Made by a program: the position numbers and the translations under genes
The notes under the pieces: generated by a model
The model's database searches: none
Told to the model about the DNA's origin: nothing
What the model saw: the letters and a program-made list of their open reading frames with translations, nothing else
Shown: positions 6,776 to 17,009 of the stretch, piece after piece
How the letters are laid out: each line of letters opens with the position of its first letter
How positions within the stretch are numbered: the stretch's first letter is position 1
DNA from: Neisseria perflava
GTDB taxonomy: Bacteria; Pseudomonadota; Gammaproteobacteria; Burkholderiales; Neisseriaceae
NCBI RefSeq assembly: GCF_002863305.2
Contig: NZ_CP136962.1
Coordinates: forward strand, 1,860,001 to 1,924,000
DNA length: 64,000 nucleotides
Reading direction: 5' to 3'

Positions 6776-8785
6776 TTAACGTCCTGCTTTCAACACGCGG
6801 CGTGCAAACACGAACATACCGAAAACAAAAAACGCCAAGCCAAGCCATTTGGCGGCCGTATCCCAGTTTTCCAGGTTCAGGGCCAAAGGCGCATCCGAAC
6901 CGCCGTTGGTTACGGAGAAGGCGATGATAAACGCCATAATCACACCGATCAGGCTCTCGCCGACAATCAAACCGGCGGAGAACAGCGTACCGATACGTTC
7001 CGCATTTTTCAGACGGCCTTCACGGTTTTCCTGACGGCGGGCGATGACGGATTTCAACACAGCCGCCAATACCGCGCCGATTACAATCGGCATATTCACA
7101 GACGGCGGCAGGTAAATGCCCATGCCCACAGCCAATACCGGCAAAGCGCGCTTGCCGCCGGAAGATTTGCGCAATGTGAAATCGACCGCAATCAACGCCA
7201 CGCCGATGCCCACGCCGGTGAAAATATAATCCCATTGCAAATTGTGCGAGAAAATACCTTGGGCAATGGTGGTCATCAAAGTTGCCTGAGGCGCGGCAAG
7301 TGCTTGGGCTGCATCCATGCCTTCACGCGGCATCGCGCCGGTAAAGCCGTAGGCTTCATACAAAAGCTCCAACACAGGCGAAATCACCACGGCACCGACA
7401 ACGCAGCCGACAATCAACGCAACCTGCTGTTTCCAAGGCGTTGCTTTGACCAGATAACCCGTTTTCAAATCCTGCAGATTGTCATTGGAGATCGAAGCCA
7501 CACAAATCACAGACGCGCCGCAAAACAGCGTCAACGCCAGCAGGAATTTGCGGTTTGCCTCATCAGCCATCAAGCCGCCGGATTCACCGACCAGCAGCAA
7601 CACCAGCGAAATAATAACGATAGAGACGATGCCCACACCCGAAATCGGGCTGGAAGACGAACCAACCAAACCAGCCATATAACCGCAAGCCGCCGCCACC
7701 AAAAAGCCGATAATCAAAGCCAGCAGCGTACATACGACCACCAACAGCCAAGCCAAACCGCCGGAAATATGCGAGTCGCCGATAAAGTGGAAGAAAGACA
7801 CGCCCAACACCAGCATCATCGCCAACACCCAGGCAATCATCGCCTTAGGCGACAAATCCTGTTCCGTGCGTTCGGTCATCTGCGCACCGCCGAAATTGCG
7901 GAAAGACAGGCGCATACCCTCGACCATCGGTTTCATCAAAGTCAACAGCGTCCAAATAGCCGCAATACCGATCGTACCCGCGCCGATAAAACGAACTTTT
8001 TCCTTCCACAAAGACATCGCAAAAGGAATCATCTCCATATCGGCAGGTTGCGGAATATGTGCCGACAGATAAGGCACGGCCACGCCCCAAGCAATCGAGA
8101 TACCCAGCAAAATCGCGATACCGCCGGTCAGGCCGACCAAATAGCCCGCGCCCAGCAAAGCCAAAGAAAAGCCCATCGGCACTTGAAACACCGACGCGCC
8201 ACCTTTAAACCAAAAGCTCGCGCTGTCCGCCACCACGCGCAAACCGCTTGCGCAGAAGCTCATCAAACCGGCCAGAGCGCCGCCCGACACCAATTCCTTG
8301 ATACCGCTGCCGCCTTCCTGTTGGTCCGCATCATGGTCGCCGACCTTCAAAATCTCGGCCGCCGCCACGCCTTCCGGATAAGGCAAATCGCTCTTCACCA
8401 CCATCGCATAACGCAAAGGCACAGTGAAAATCACGCCCAAAATACCGCCGGACATACACAGCAGCGTAGTCTGCCAAAACGGAAAGCCCGCCCAATAACC
8501 AGCCATCAGCAAACCCGGCAGAATAAAAATAATACTGGAGAGCGTACCCGCAGCCGAAGCCTGAGTCTGCACCATATTATTTTCCAGAATATTACTGCCT
8601 TTAAAAAACTTCAAAACCGCCATCGAAATTACCGCAGCCGGAATCGAAGACGCAAAAGTCAAGCCCACCTTCAAGCCCAAATACACATTGGATGCCGTAA
8701 AAATCACCGTAATCAACGCGCCGAGAATTATCCCCCGCAACGTCAGCTCACGGAAACTCGCATAAGGATCAACCGCCTGTTTCAT
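6776..8785 (-). CDS. OPT-family oligopeptide transporter
   Basis: 669-residue inner-membrane protein with about 15 hydrophobic segments. The opening block (F-R-E-L-T-L-R-G-I-I-L-G-A-L-I-T-V) and the segments N-V-Y-L-G-L-K-V-G-L-T-F-A-S-S-I-P and L-P-Y-P-E-G-V-A-A-A-E-I-L are typical of bacterial OPT proteins, which import small peptides, or in some members metal chelates, with protons. Length matches the bacterial group. It stands alone and diverges from pyrD across a 248-base gap that holds both promoters. The substrate cannot be told from sequence. Confidence 0.88.
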   Translation of the reverse strand: MKQAVDPYASFRELTLRGIILGALITVIFTASNVYLGLKVGLTFASSIPAAVISMAVLKFFKGSNILENNMVQTQASAAGTLSSIIFILPGLLMAGYWAGFPFWQTTLLCMSGGILGVIFTVPLRYAMVVKSDLPYPEGVAAAEILKVGDHDADQQEGGSGIKELVSGGALAGLMSFCASGLRVVADSASFWFKGGASVFQVPMGFSLALLGAGYLVGLTGGIAILLGISIAWGVAVPYLSAHIPQPADMEMIPFAMSLWKEKVRFIGAGTIGIAAIWTLLTLMKPMVEGMRLSFRNFGGAQMTERTEQDLSPKAMIAWVLAMMLVLGVSFFHFIGDSHISGGLAWLLVVVCTLLALIIGFLVAAACGYMAGLVGSSSSPISGVGIVSIVIISLVLLLVGESGGLMADEANRKFLLALTLFCGASVICVASISNDNLQDLKTGYLVKATPWKQQVALIVGCVVGAVVISPVLELLYEAYGFTGAMPREGMDAAQALAAPQATLMTTIAQGIFSHNLQWDYIFTGVGIGVALIAVDFTLRKSSGGKRALPVLAVGMGIYLPPSVNMPIVIGAVLAAVLKSVIARRQENREGRLKNAERIGTLFSAGLIVGESLIGVIMAFIIAFSVTNGGSDAPLALNLENWDTAAKWLGLAFFVFGMFVFARRVLKAGR

Positions 8786-8825
8786 AAAAATATTCCTGTA
8801 TCAGGTAAACAATCAAATCAAAACT

Positions 8826-8866
8826 TTTCAGACGGCCTTTTGATACATCCATCAGGCCGTCTGAAA
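8826..8866. terminator. Inverted DUS pair between the OPT gene and pyrD
   Basis: TTTTCAGACGGCC and GGCCGTCTGAAAA flank a 15-base loop in a divergent promoter region, so termination is not its obvious job here. DNA uptake is the likelier role. Confidence 0.6.
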
Positions 8867-9033
8867 AACCTCTCTTTTGCCATTTTAATAAACTATCCGA
8901 ATACACGCAAAAGCCCTATTTATTTTCATTTGACGCCAAACAATAAAATCATATCGATACAGACGTTTGGGGCAGTTTGACGGTTTCAGGTAAAATAACG
9001 CCAAATTCATCAACCATTCAGAAAGCCGCCGCC

Positions 9034-10038
9034 ATGTATTCACTCGTCCGCCCTATCCTGTTCCGTTTCGATGCAGAAAAGGCCCATCATTTCACGCTCA
9101 ACAGTTTGCGTTCTATCGAAAAACTCGGCCTGCTGCCCAAAGTGGACAGCCACACCCGGCCAACCGAGCTGATGGGTTTGCAGCTGCCCAATCCGGTCGG
9201 CTTGGCGGCAGGTTTGGACAAAAACGGCGAGTGTATCGATGCGTTTGCCGCTTTGGGTTTCGGCTTTGTCGAAATCGGCACGGTAACGCCCAAGCCGCAG
9301 CCGGGCAATCCGCAGCCGCGCCTTTTCCGCGTTCCCGAACACCAAGGCATCATCAACCGCATGGGTTTCAACAACCACGGCATCGACGCGATGATCCGCA
9401 ACATTGAAAACAGCCGCTTTAAAGGCATTTTGGGCATCAACATCGGTAAAAATGCCGTTACACCGATTGAAAACGCGGCCGACGATTATCTGATTTGCTT
9501 GGAAAAAGCCTACGCCCACGCAAGCTACATCACGGTCAATATTTCCTCCCCCAATACGAAAAACCTACGCGCCTTGCAAGGCGGCGACGAATTGAGCGCA
9601 TTGTTGGAAGCCTTGAAAAACAAACAGGCGCAACTGGCGGCCGCGCATGGCAAATATGTGCCGCTGGCGGTCAAAATCGCGCCGGATTTAGACGAAGCGC
9701 AAATCGACGACATCGCCCATGTGGTCAAATCCGTGGAAATGGACGGCATCATCGCCACCAACACAACCATCGACAAATCAAGCTTGGGCAGCCATCCGCT
9801 CGCAGGCGAACAAGGCGGCTTGAGCGGCTTGCCCGTACATGAGAAAAGCAATCAGGTGTTGAAACTTTTGGCGGAACGCATTGACGGCAAACTGCCAATT
9901 ATCGGCGTCGGCGGCATCATGAACGGCGCGGACGCGGCAGAAAAAATCCGCTTGGGCGCCAGTGCGATTCAAGTGTACAGCGGTTTGATTTATCGCGGCC
10001 CTGAGTTGATTAAAGAGTGTTTGGCTGCGTTGAAATAA
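9034..10038 (+). CDS. pyrD: Dihydroorotate dehydrogenase (quinone), class 2
   Basis: 334-residue membrane-associated flavoenzyme oxidising dihydroorotate to orotate in pyrimidine synthesis, passing electrons to quinone. Visible are the class-2 N-terminal helix ([18 protein letters not shown]), the FMN loop [18 protein letters not shown], the catalytic Ser in N-I-S-S-P-N-T, and G-V-G-G-I for FMN phosphate. I chose the ATG at 9034 because M-Y-S-L-V-R-P is the family start; an in-frame ATG at 8977 would add 19 residues without homology. Monocistronic. Confidence 0.95.
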   Translation: MYSLVRPILFRFDAEKAHHFTLNSLRSIEKLGLLPKVDSHTRPTELMGLQLPNPVGLAAGLDKNGECIDAFAALGFGFVEIGTVTPKPQPGNPQPRLFRVPEHQGIINRMGFNNHGIDAMIRNIENSRFKGILGINIGKNAVTPIENAADDYLICLEKAYAHASYITVNISSPNTKNLRALQGGDELSALLEALKNKQAQLAAAHGKYVPLAVKIAPDLDEAQIDDIAHVVKSVEMDGIIATNTTIDKSSLGSHPLAGEQGGLSGLPVHEKSNQVLKLLAERIDGKLPIIGVGGIMNGADAAEKIRLGASAIQVYSGLIYRGPELIKECLAALK

Positions 10039-10054
10039 TACTTTCCTAAAAAAT

Positions 10055-10086
10055 AAGGCCGTCTGAAATCTTTCAGACGGCCTTTT
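10055..10086. terminator. Bidirectional DUS terminator between pyrD and rnhB
   Basis: AAGGCCGTCTGAAA and TTTCAGACGGCCTT separated by two bases, with a T tract on the plus strand. It serves two converging genes. Confidence 0.7.
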
Positions 10087-10095
10087 GATATGCTT

Positions 10096-10689
10096 TCATT
10101 CTTCAAACAGATTGCCTTGTGCCAATAAGGTTTTGACCGGTGCGAAATCGCGGCGGTGTTCCGGCAAGACGCCGTATTGTTTCAACGCGGCCAAATGTTG
10201 CGCCGTGCCGTAGCCTTTGTGGCGGTCAAACCCGTATTGCGGATAGCGTTTCGCCAATTCATACATTTCCGCATCACGCGCGGTTTTGGCCAAAACCGAA
10301 GCGGCAGAGATTTCAATAATTTTGCTGTCGCCTTTGACCACGGCTTCGGCAGGGACATTCAAATCTTTCGGCACGCGGTTGCCGTCTATCCACACTTTAT
10401 CGGGAGCCACCGACAGCCCCTCGACTGCGCGCTTCATCGCGGCCATGGTTGCGTGCAGGATGTTCAGTTGCAGGATTTCGTCGGGATCGGCAAAGGCAAT
10501 GCTCCATGCAACCGCCTGTTCCTTAATCATCTGCGCCAACATATCGCGCTTTTTTTCGCTCAGTTTTTTTGAATCGGTCAAACCCGGCAGGTCAAAATGT
10601 TCCGGCAAAATCACTGCCGCCGCAAATACGCTGCCGACCAAAGGGCCGCGTCCCGCTTCATCCACGCCTGCGCTTAAAACCGTCGCCAT
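10096..10689 (-). CDS. rnhB: Ribonuclease HII
   Basis: 197-residue enzyme that cuts RNA at RNA-DNA junctions and starts removal of misincorporated ribonucleotides. It has the [12 protein letters not shown] active-site start (Asp and Glu metal ligands near residues 9-10), D-S-K-K-L-S, W-I-D-G-N with the third acid, and [12 protein letters not shown] with the fourth. The frame is open further upstream to 10800, but family members start a few residues before the V-D-E-A-G motif, so I place the start at 10689. It faces the FUSC gene. Confidence 0.93.
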   Translation of the reverse strand: MATVLSAGVDEAGRGPLVGSVFAAAVILPEHFDLPGLTDSKKLSEKKRDMLAQMIKEQAVAWSIAFADPDEILQLNILHATMAAMKRAVEGLSVAPDKVWIDGNRVPKDLNVPAEAVVKGDSKIIEISAASVLAKTARDAEMYELAKRYPQYGFDRHKGYGTAQHLAALKQYGVLPEHRRDFAPVKTLLAQGNLFEE

Positions 10690-10843
10690 TTCTTCACCGC
10701 CTGTCTGATTCAAAGCCGCCATTATATCCGCTTGCGGTAGAGAAATTCTGCAATAGTTCAAACCGTTGGGGAACAGTTCAAATTTCATCTGCTTTACCAA
10801 TCAGTTATAATTTACATCCCCACATACCCATACGTTTCACAAC

Positions 10844-11980
10844 ATGCCTGCCCAATCCGAACGCCTCCATTTTTCCGAACGTTGGCTCAACGCCTACGAG
10901 CGCTACCGCTATCGCCGCCATATCCACGCCCTCCGCCTCGGCTTGGCAATCGTGTTTTCCACCCTGTTGGCCAAAGTCTTCCACCTGCAACACGGCGAGT
11001 GGATCGGCATGACCGTCTTTGTCGTCCTCGGCATGCTGCAATTCCAAGGTGCGATTTACTCCAAAGCAGTCGAACGTATGCTCGGCACGGCCATCGGTTT
11101 GGGCGTCGGGTTGGCCGTTTTATGGTTGAATCAGCATTATTTGCAAGACGGCGTTTTCTTCTATCTGATTATCGGTGCCGCCAGCGCAGTGGCCGGTTGG
11201 TCTGCGGTCGGCAAAAACGGTTATGTTGCCATGCTTGCCGGTTTGACCATGTGCATGCTCATCGGCGACAGCAGCCACCATTGGCTCGACAGTGGCCTGA
11301 TGCGCGCCATGAACGTTTTGATTGGTGCCGCCATCGCCATTGCCGCCGCCAAACTCCTGCCCCTGCGCTCCACCCTGATGTGGCGCTTCATGCTTGCCGA
11401 CAACCTCACCGACTGCGCCAAAATGATTGCCGAAATCAGCAACGGCAAGCGCATGACCCGTGAGCGTTTGGAGCAAAACATGATTAAAATGCGCAAAATC
11501 AACGCCCGCATGGTCAAAAGCCGCAGCCATCTAGCTGCCACATCCGGCGAAAGCCACATCAGCAACAATATGATGGAAGCCATGCAGCATGCCCACCGCA
11601 AAATCGTCAACACCACCGAGCTGCTCCTGACCACCGCCGCCAAACTGCGCGCGCCCACGCTCAACGAAAGCGAAATCCGCCTGCTTGACCGCCACTTCAA
11701 CCAACTCCAACGCGAGCTGCGCCTGACCGTCCGCCTCATCAAAGGCCACTACGCCCGCCGCATCCGCATCGATACTTCGCTCAATGCCGAACTAAGCAAA
11801 CCTGCCGCCCGCCTGCATTACGACTGGCAAGGCTTCCTCTGGCTCAGCACCAATATGCGCAACGAAATCGCCGCATTGGTGATTCTGTTGCAACGTTCGC
11901 GCAATAAATGGTTGGACAAAAAAGAGTTGCAACGCTTGAAAGAATACCTGCGCAACGATACCGATCCGGAGCAACAATAG
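10844..11980 (+). CDS. FUSC-family (YccS/aromatic acid exporter-like) membrane protein
   Basis: 378 residues: a basic N-terminus, about six membrane segments between residues 28 and 175 (for example W-I-G-M-T-V-F-V-V-L-G-M-L), then a long soluble helical half (about 180-370) rich in Lys/Arg. This N-terminal membrane plus cytoplasmic helical layout is that of the fusaric-acid-resistance-like family, with roles in efflux of aromatic acids or stress. Start ATG at 10844, with a weak ribosome site. Substrate unknown. Confidence 0.75.
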   Translation: MPAQSERLHFSERWLNAYERYRYRRHIHALRLGLAIVFSTLLAKVFHLQHGEWIGMTVFVVLGMLQFQGAIYSKAVERMLGTAIGLGVGLAVLWLNQHYLQDGVFFYLIIGAASAVAGWSAVGKNGYVAMLAGLTMCMLIGDSSHHWLDSGLMRAMNVLIGAAIAIAAAKLLPLRSTLMWRFMLADNLTDCAKMIAEISNGKRMTRERLEQNMIKMRKINARMVKSRSHLAATSGESHISNNMMEAMQHAHRKIVNTTELLLTTAAKLRAPTLNESEIRLLDRHFNQLQRELRLTVRLIKGHYARRIRIDTSLNAELSKPAARLHYDWQGFLWLSTNMRNEIAALVILLQRSRNKWLDKKELQRLKEYLRNDTDPEQQ

Positions 11981-12050
11981 GCCGTCTGAAAAACGCAAAC
12001 CCAAAATAAAAGACAAAAACGAATTAGCCGCCGATAACATCGGCCAATAA

Positions 12051-12089
12051 AAAAGGCCGTCTGAAACCCAATGGTTCAGACGGCCTTTC
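12051..12089. terminator. Inverted DUS pair after the FUSC gene
   Basis: AAAAAGGCCGTCTGAAACC and GGTTCAGACGGCCTTTC flank a short loop. Seventy bases earlier a single DUS immediately follows the FUSC stop. Confidence 0.65.
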
Positions 12090-12123
12090 AATCAATCCAA
12101 GCAACAATAAATACCGCATAAAG

Positions 12124-12153
12124 CAAAATCCCCTGCAATTACAGGGGATTTTT
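12124..12153. terminator. Terminator after tRNA-fMet
   Basis: AAAATCCCCTG, CAATTA, CAGGGGATTTTT: a near-perfect stem with T runs in both directions, six bases past the tRNA 3' end on the minus strand. Confidence 0.8.
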
Positions 12154-12158
12154 ATATT

Positions 12159-12235
<77 letters not shown>

Positions 12236-12354
12236 TCAGAAGTTGTAACTATACGGAAAGACGGAATCGCTGTCAAGCGTTTTTGACAGAAAATGCGAAA
12301 AACGCCGCTTTACAAAAAACCGTCCGCATGGTTTAATTTTCGTTAATAAAGAAA

Positions 12355-12435
12355 CAGGGGTGCTGCTTTCAAACCGAGCGGCTGAGAAATACCCTTTACA
12401 CCCGAACAGGATAATACCTGCGTGGGGAGTTTCGG
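12355..12435 (+). ncRNA. TPP riboswitch (THI element)
   Basis: Conserved thi-box parts in order: AGGGGTGCTG, GCGGCTGAGAAATACCCTTT, GAACAGGATAATACCTGCG and a closing GGGGAG. It lies about 105 bases before thiC, the first-step thiamine pyrimidine gene, and is followed by an intrinsic terminator just before the thiC start codon. High thiamine diphosphate should therefore stop transcription or translation of thiC. Confidence 0.93.
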
Positions 12436-12484
12436 CAAATGTGATTTTAAACGGTTGATTGAAGATATCCACAAGGCCGTCTGA

Positions 12485-14428
<1,944 letters not shown>

Positions 14429-14440
14429 AACATAAAACAA

Positions 14441-14477
14441 AAAAAGGCCGTCTGAAAATGTTTCAGACGGCCTTTTT
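14441..14477. terminator. DUS terminator between thiC and the lipoprotein gene
   Basis: AAAAAGGCCGTCTGAAA, ATG, TTTCAGACGGCCTTTTT: a strong symmetrical hairpin with T tracts both ways, between converging genes. Confidence 0.75.
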
Positions 14478-14492
14478 TGGGGAGTTGTTTTC

Positions 14493-15215
14493 TTATTGCA
14501 CTACACTCATTTCATCTGTAGGCCTTATTTCATCAGGACTGGATACGTTAGTCTCAGGTAATTGTACAGGATTCATCTCATCGAAGGACTGTTGTTGCCA
14601 TTCTGACCTATGGTAAGCTGCCTCCTGATTCTCAATTTCTTCCTTAGCACGTTTTTCTTCTAAATTCTGGTTGATAATTATGTTTTTTGACAAAGCATAA
14701 TTCAACATTGAACTAATACCAGCAACAGCATTGATACTATCTTCTATTTCAGAATAAATCTGTTTCCCATCATCGGTCGGCTGAAGATTATAAACAAGAT
14801 CAATTTGATATTTATTGGCAGCGGTTGCTGATTTCTTATAATTAAAGCTCGTCAGAAATTTTTCTATGTTATCGTTCTGTCCACTTTCCTCTAATGCAAC
14901 CTGTATATCGCTAAGAAGGTCAGTAGGTATGCTAAGCGTGAGCTTACTTTCACAAAAAACTTTATTACTGTTAGGATCATTTTTAGATGTGCGGATATCT
15001 TCAAAAGACATTCCGATTTTTGCAATTGTTGCACGGATTGAAGACAAAGTTAAGTTACTATTCTCTGAACGTAACTGCTTTTCTGTAGCTTCGGTAACTA
15101 CATTTTTCAAGACAAGTAGTCCATTCTCATCACTACAAGCAATTTTATTTTTAGAGCCACAGCCTGATAGCAAGAACAGACCTACTGCACTGATATATAA
15201 CAAACCTTTAATCAT
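14493..15215 (-). CDS. Hypothetical lipoprotein of the accessory block
   Basis: 240 residues with a type II signal: hydrophobic core and lipobox L-L-S-G-C at about residues 15-19, so it should be lipid-anchored in the cell envelope. The rest is polar, with D-I-Q-V-A-L-E-E-S and a Glu/Gln-rich helical C-terminus (E-E-K-R-A-K-E-E-I-E-N-Q-E-A) followed by a Pro/Ser tail. Its ATG at 15215 overlaps the stop of the preceding gene by one base (TGATG), so the two are coupled; the in-frame TTG at 15218 is less likely. Base composition is clearly lower in GC than the flanking core genes. I do not recognise the family. Confidence 0.65.
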   Translation of the reverse strand: MIKGLLYISAVGLFLLSGCGSKNKIACSDENGLLVLKNVVTEATEKQLRSENSNLTLSSIRATIAKIGMSFEDIRTSKNDPNSNKVFCESKLTLSIPTDLLSDIQVALEESGQNDNIEKFLTSFNYKKSATAANKYQIDLVYNLQPTDDGKQIYSEIEDSINAVAGISSMLNYALSKNIIINQNLEEKRAKEEIENQEAAYHRSEWQQQSFDEMNPVQLPETNVSSPDEIRPTDEMSVVQ

Positions 15216-15592
15216 CAACGGGTGCTCACACTGACACGGTTGCGGTAAATATCAACGTAAATTACGGGATTGCCATCAACAATGCGACGGATAGTAGCCT
15301 GTCCAATACTACCCGAAGCTAACCAACGTTCTAAGCGCGAACGATTTTCGGCTGACGCAAATACGCAATCGCCTTCATCTTCGTTATCTCGCACACCAAA
15401 TTTGTGGAAATTGGCACGTTCTTGGCGGATGATAGCAGCAACAACATCTTTACTGTATTGCGTAGCGATATAATTACCGCTGCTGTTAAATTTATCGTTC
15501 TGAGATATCCTCGCACGATAAGAACATAGATAATCTGATGAGAAAGCTTGTGTTGATAATAAAATACTTCCTAAAATTAACCATTTTTTCAT
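15215..15592 (-). CDS. Small secreted hypothetical protein
   Basis: 125 residues with a Sec signal (K-K-W-L-I-L-G-S-I-L-L-S-T-Q-A-F-S-S, cleavage about residue 19). The mature ~105 residues contain two Cys (Y-L-C-S and D-C-V-F), fitting one disulfide in the periplasm, and are rich in Arg and Ser. It lies between the M15 peptidase (ten bases upstream) and the lipoprotein (overlapping stop/start), so the three are almost surely one transcript. Not recognised. Confidence 0.6.
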   Translation of the reverse strand: MKKWLILGSILLSTQAFSSDYLCSYRARISQNDKFNSSGNYIATQYSKDVVAAIIRQERANFHKFGVRDNEDEGDCVFASAENRSRLERWLASGSIGQATIRRIVDGNPVIYVDIYRNRVSVSTR

Positions 15593-15602
15593 AAGTTTTC
15601 CT

Positions 15603-16394
15603 TTAAAGTGAACGACATTGTTTGATTAATAATTCCGGCCTATATTCAAAATGCACAGAATCATAGTGATACCATTTCCCTCCCCAAATGAAGCCATGCT
15701 TTTCAAAGACTGCAACCATTCTCTTTAAGATAGCATCTTGGCGCAGAGCTTGTGGATAGGTACAGGCTTTACCCTCTTTACAGCCTGACCACTGCCAATA
15801 TGTACCTAGGCCTTTAGGCAATGAGAAGTCAATGGCAATACCGAAAGCATGGGCACTACGCCGCTTAGTTCCACTAATGAAGCGATAGTTAAATGTCCCT
15901 GCAGTTTTGGCAGCATAACTTTTTAAGTTAAAATCAGCCGCCAACTCTCTACCAACTGTCTCCAGTTTTTCAGCTGCTCCATTTACTTTGTTAAACATAA
16001 CTGTTCTTCCTGACGGAGCCCAATAGATAGGGACCAAATTTTTTCTTACCTCTGCCTCATTTTCGCCATACATTTCAGCAAAGAAAGCATCATCACGCAA
16101 ACGCCCTGCATCTTCATTAGCTTTAGGAGTTGAAAAATCCAAAGGATAAATCTGTTCCAGTTGATCTAATAAACCTGCGCTATTCAATTTTTTAAAATAA
16201 TCTGAATATTTCGATTTTGCCAATGCAAATGTTTGTCCGTTAACCGAAACGGTTGCGCCGATAGCTTTAACAGTTTGCGGATAGGCAGCCTGAAAACATT
16301 GAGCAGCAGCTTGTTGCACAATTTCCCGAGCATGGCTTTGCATGGTAATAGTTAAGAAAAACACAAAGGAAATAAAAGTTCTCCAACCCATCAT
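15603..16394 (-). CDS. Secreted M15-family D,D/L,D-type peptidase
   Basis: 263 residues with a signal peptide (F-I-S-F-V-F-F-L-T-I-T-M-Q-S-H-A). The C-terminal half holds the M15 zinc site: S-A-H-A-F-G-I-A-I-D-F near residue 188 (His and Asp ligands) and Y-H-Y-D-S-V-H-F-E-Y-R-P near 248 (catalytic and ligand His). Such enzymes cut peptidoglycan peptides and are found as endolysins and as VanY-like carboxypeptidases. First gene of a three-gene low-GC operon, divergent from an XRE regulator. The coding region contains AGGCAGCCTGAA (16283-16294), the uptake sequence of Kingella-type relatives, which hints at transfer. Confidence 0.78.
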   Translation of the reverse strand: MMGWRTFISFVFFLTITMQSHAREIVQQAAAQCFQAAYPQTVKAIGATVSVNGQTFALAKSKYSDYFKKLNSAGLLDQLEQIYPLDFSTPKANEDAGRLRDDAFFAEMYGENEAEVRKNLVPIYWAPSGRTVMFNKVNGAAEKLETVGRELAADFNLKSYAAKTAGTFNYRFISGTKRRSAHAFGIAIDFSLPKGLGTYWQWSGCKEGKACTYPQALRQDAILKRMVAVFEKHGFIWGGKWYHYDSVHFEYRPELLIKQCRSL

Positions 16395-16515
16395 TATGCT
16401 TAAGGTATCTATTTATAATGGCATAATTTTATGTAACCAACTGCTGGTAAGCCAGCAACCAAAAGTGATAAAATCCTACTGAAGTTTGGGTTGAAATTAA
16501 TAAAAAGTGGTAACT
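16395..16515. promoter_or_regulatory. Divergent promoter region of the M15 operon and XRE regulator
   Basis: AT-rich 121 bases with a TATAAT near 16420 and a short inverted repeat TGCTGG-TAAG-CCAGCA at 16442-16457, a reasonable operator for the divergently transcribed XRE protein. The assignment is inference from position and symmetry. Confidence 0.4.
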
Positions 16516-16929
16516 ATGAAGACATATGAAAAAATCCGGTTAATGCGAGAAATGAACCAATGGTCACAGGAAGAGGTTGCGGATAAATTAAATCTTTCCA
16601 CCAACGGTTATGCAAAAATTGAACGCGGTGAAACTAGATTGAACTTACCACGCCTGGAGCAAATTGCTGAAATTTTTCATATTGACTTACTCGATTTGCT
16701 TCAATCCGAAAATAAAGGTTTTGTATGCCAAATTAATGAAGGCGACAACAACAGTGATATTTCTTTCTATGCAACACCTTCACAAGAGTTAACTGCAGAA
16801 ATTGAAAAATTAAAGCTGACTATTAAACATCAACAAGAATTAATGTTGCACAAAGATCAACTGCTACAGCAAAAAATAGATGAAAATCTATTACTGAAAG
16901 AATTGATTGAAAATCTGCGTTCGAAATAA
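16516..16929 (+). CDS. XRE-family helix-turn-helix regulator with coiled-coil tail
   Basis: 137 residues. Residues 1-63 are a Cro/C1-type HTH (I-R-L-M-R-E-M-N-Q-W-S-Q-E-E-V-A-D-K-L, then Y-A-K-I-E-R-G-E-T). Residues about 95-137 form a Leu/Lys/Glu/Gln-rich coiled coil, probably for dimerisation. The ATG at 16516 is preferred to a GTG at 16507 because M-K-T-Y-E-K-I-R-L aligns with family starts. It is divergent from the M15-peptidase operon and could control it. Low GC like that operon. Confidence 0.8.
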   Translation: MKTYEKIRLMREMNQWSQEEVADKLNLSTNGYAKIERGETRLNLPRLEQIAEIFHIDLLDLLQSENKGFVCQINEGDNNSDISFYATPSQELTAEIEKLKLTIKHQQELMLHKDQLLQQKIDENLLLKELIENLRSK

Positions 16930-16932
16930 AAT

Positions 16933-16968
16933 AAAAGGCCGTCTGAAAATGTTTCAGACGGCCTTTTT
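16933..16968. terminator. DUS terminator between the XRE gene and murJ
   Basis: AAAAGGCCGTCTGAAA, ATG, TTTCAGACGGCCTTTTT after the regulator stop and before the stop of the convergent murJ. Confidence 0.7.
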
Positions 16969-17009
16969 AGTGAATAGCCTTTAAGCCAAAGCAATAGCAC
17001 TACGGCTGC

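Noticed and set aside
7235..8980. 581-codon open frame antisense to the OPT transporter
   Set aside because: Rich in Arg, His and Gln, no family motif, no ribosome site; it is the shadow of a GC-biased transporter gene.
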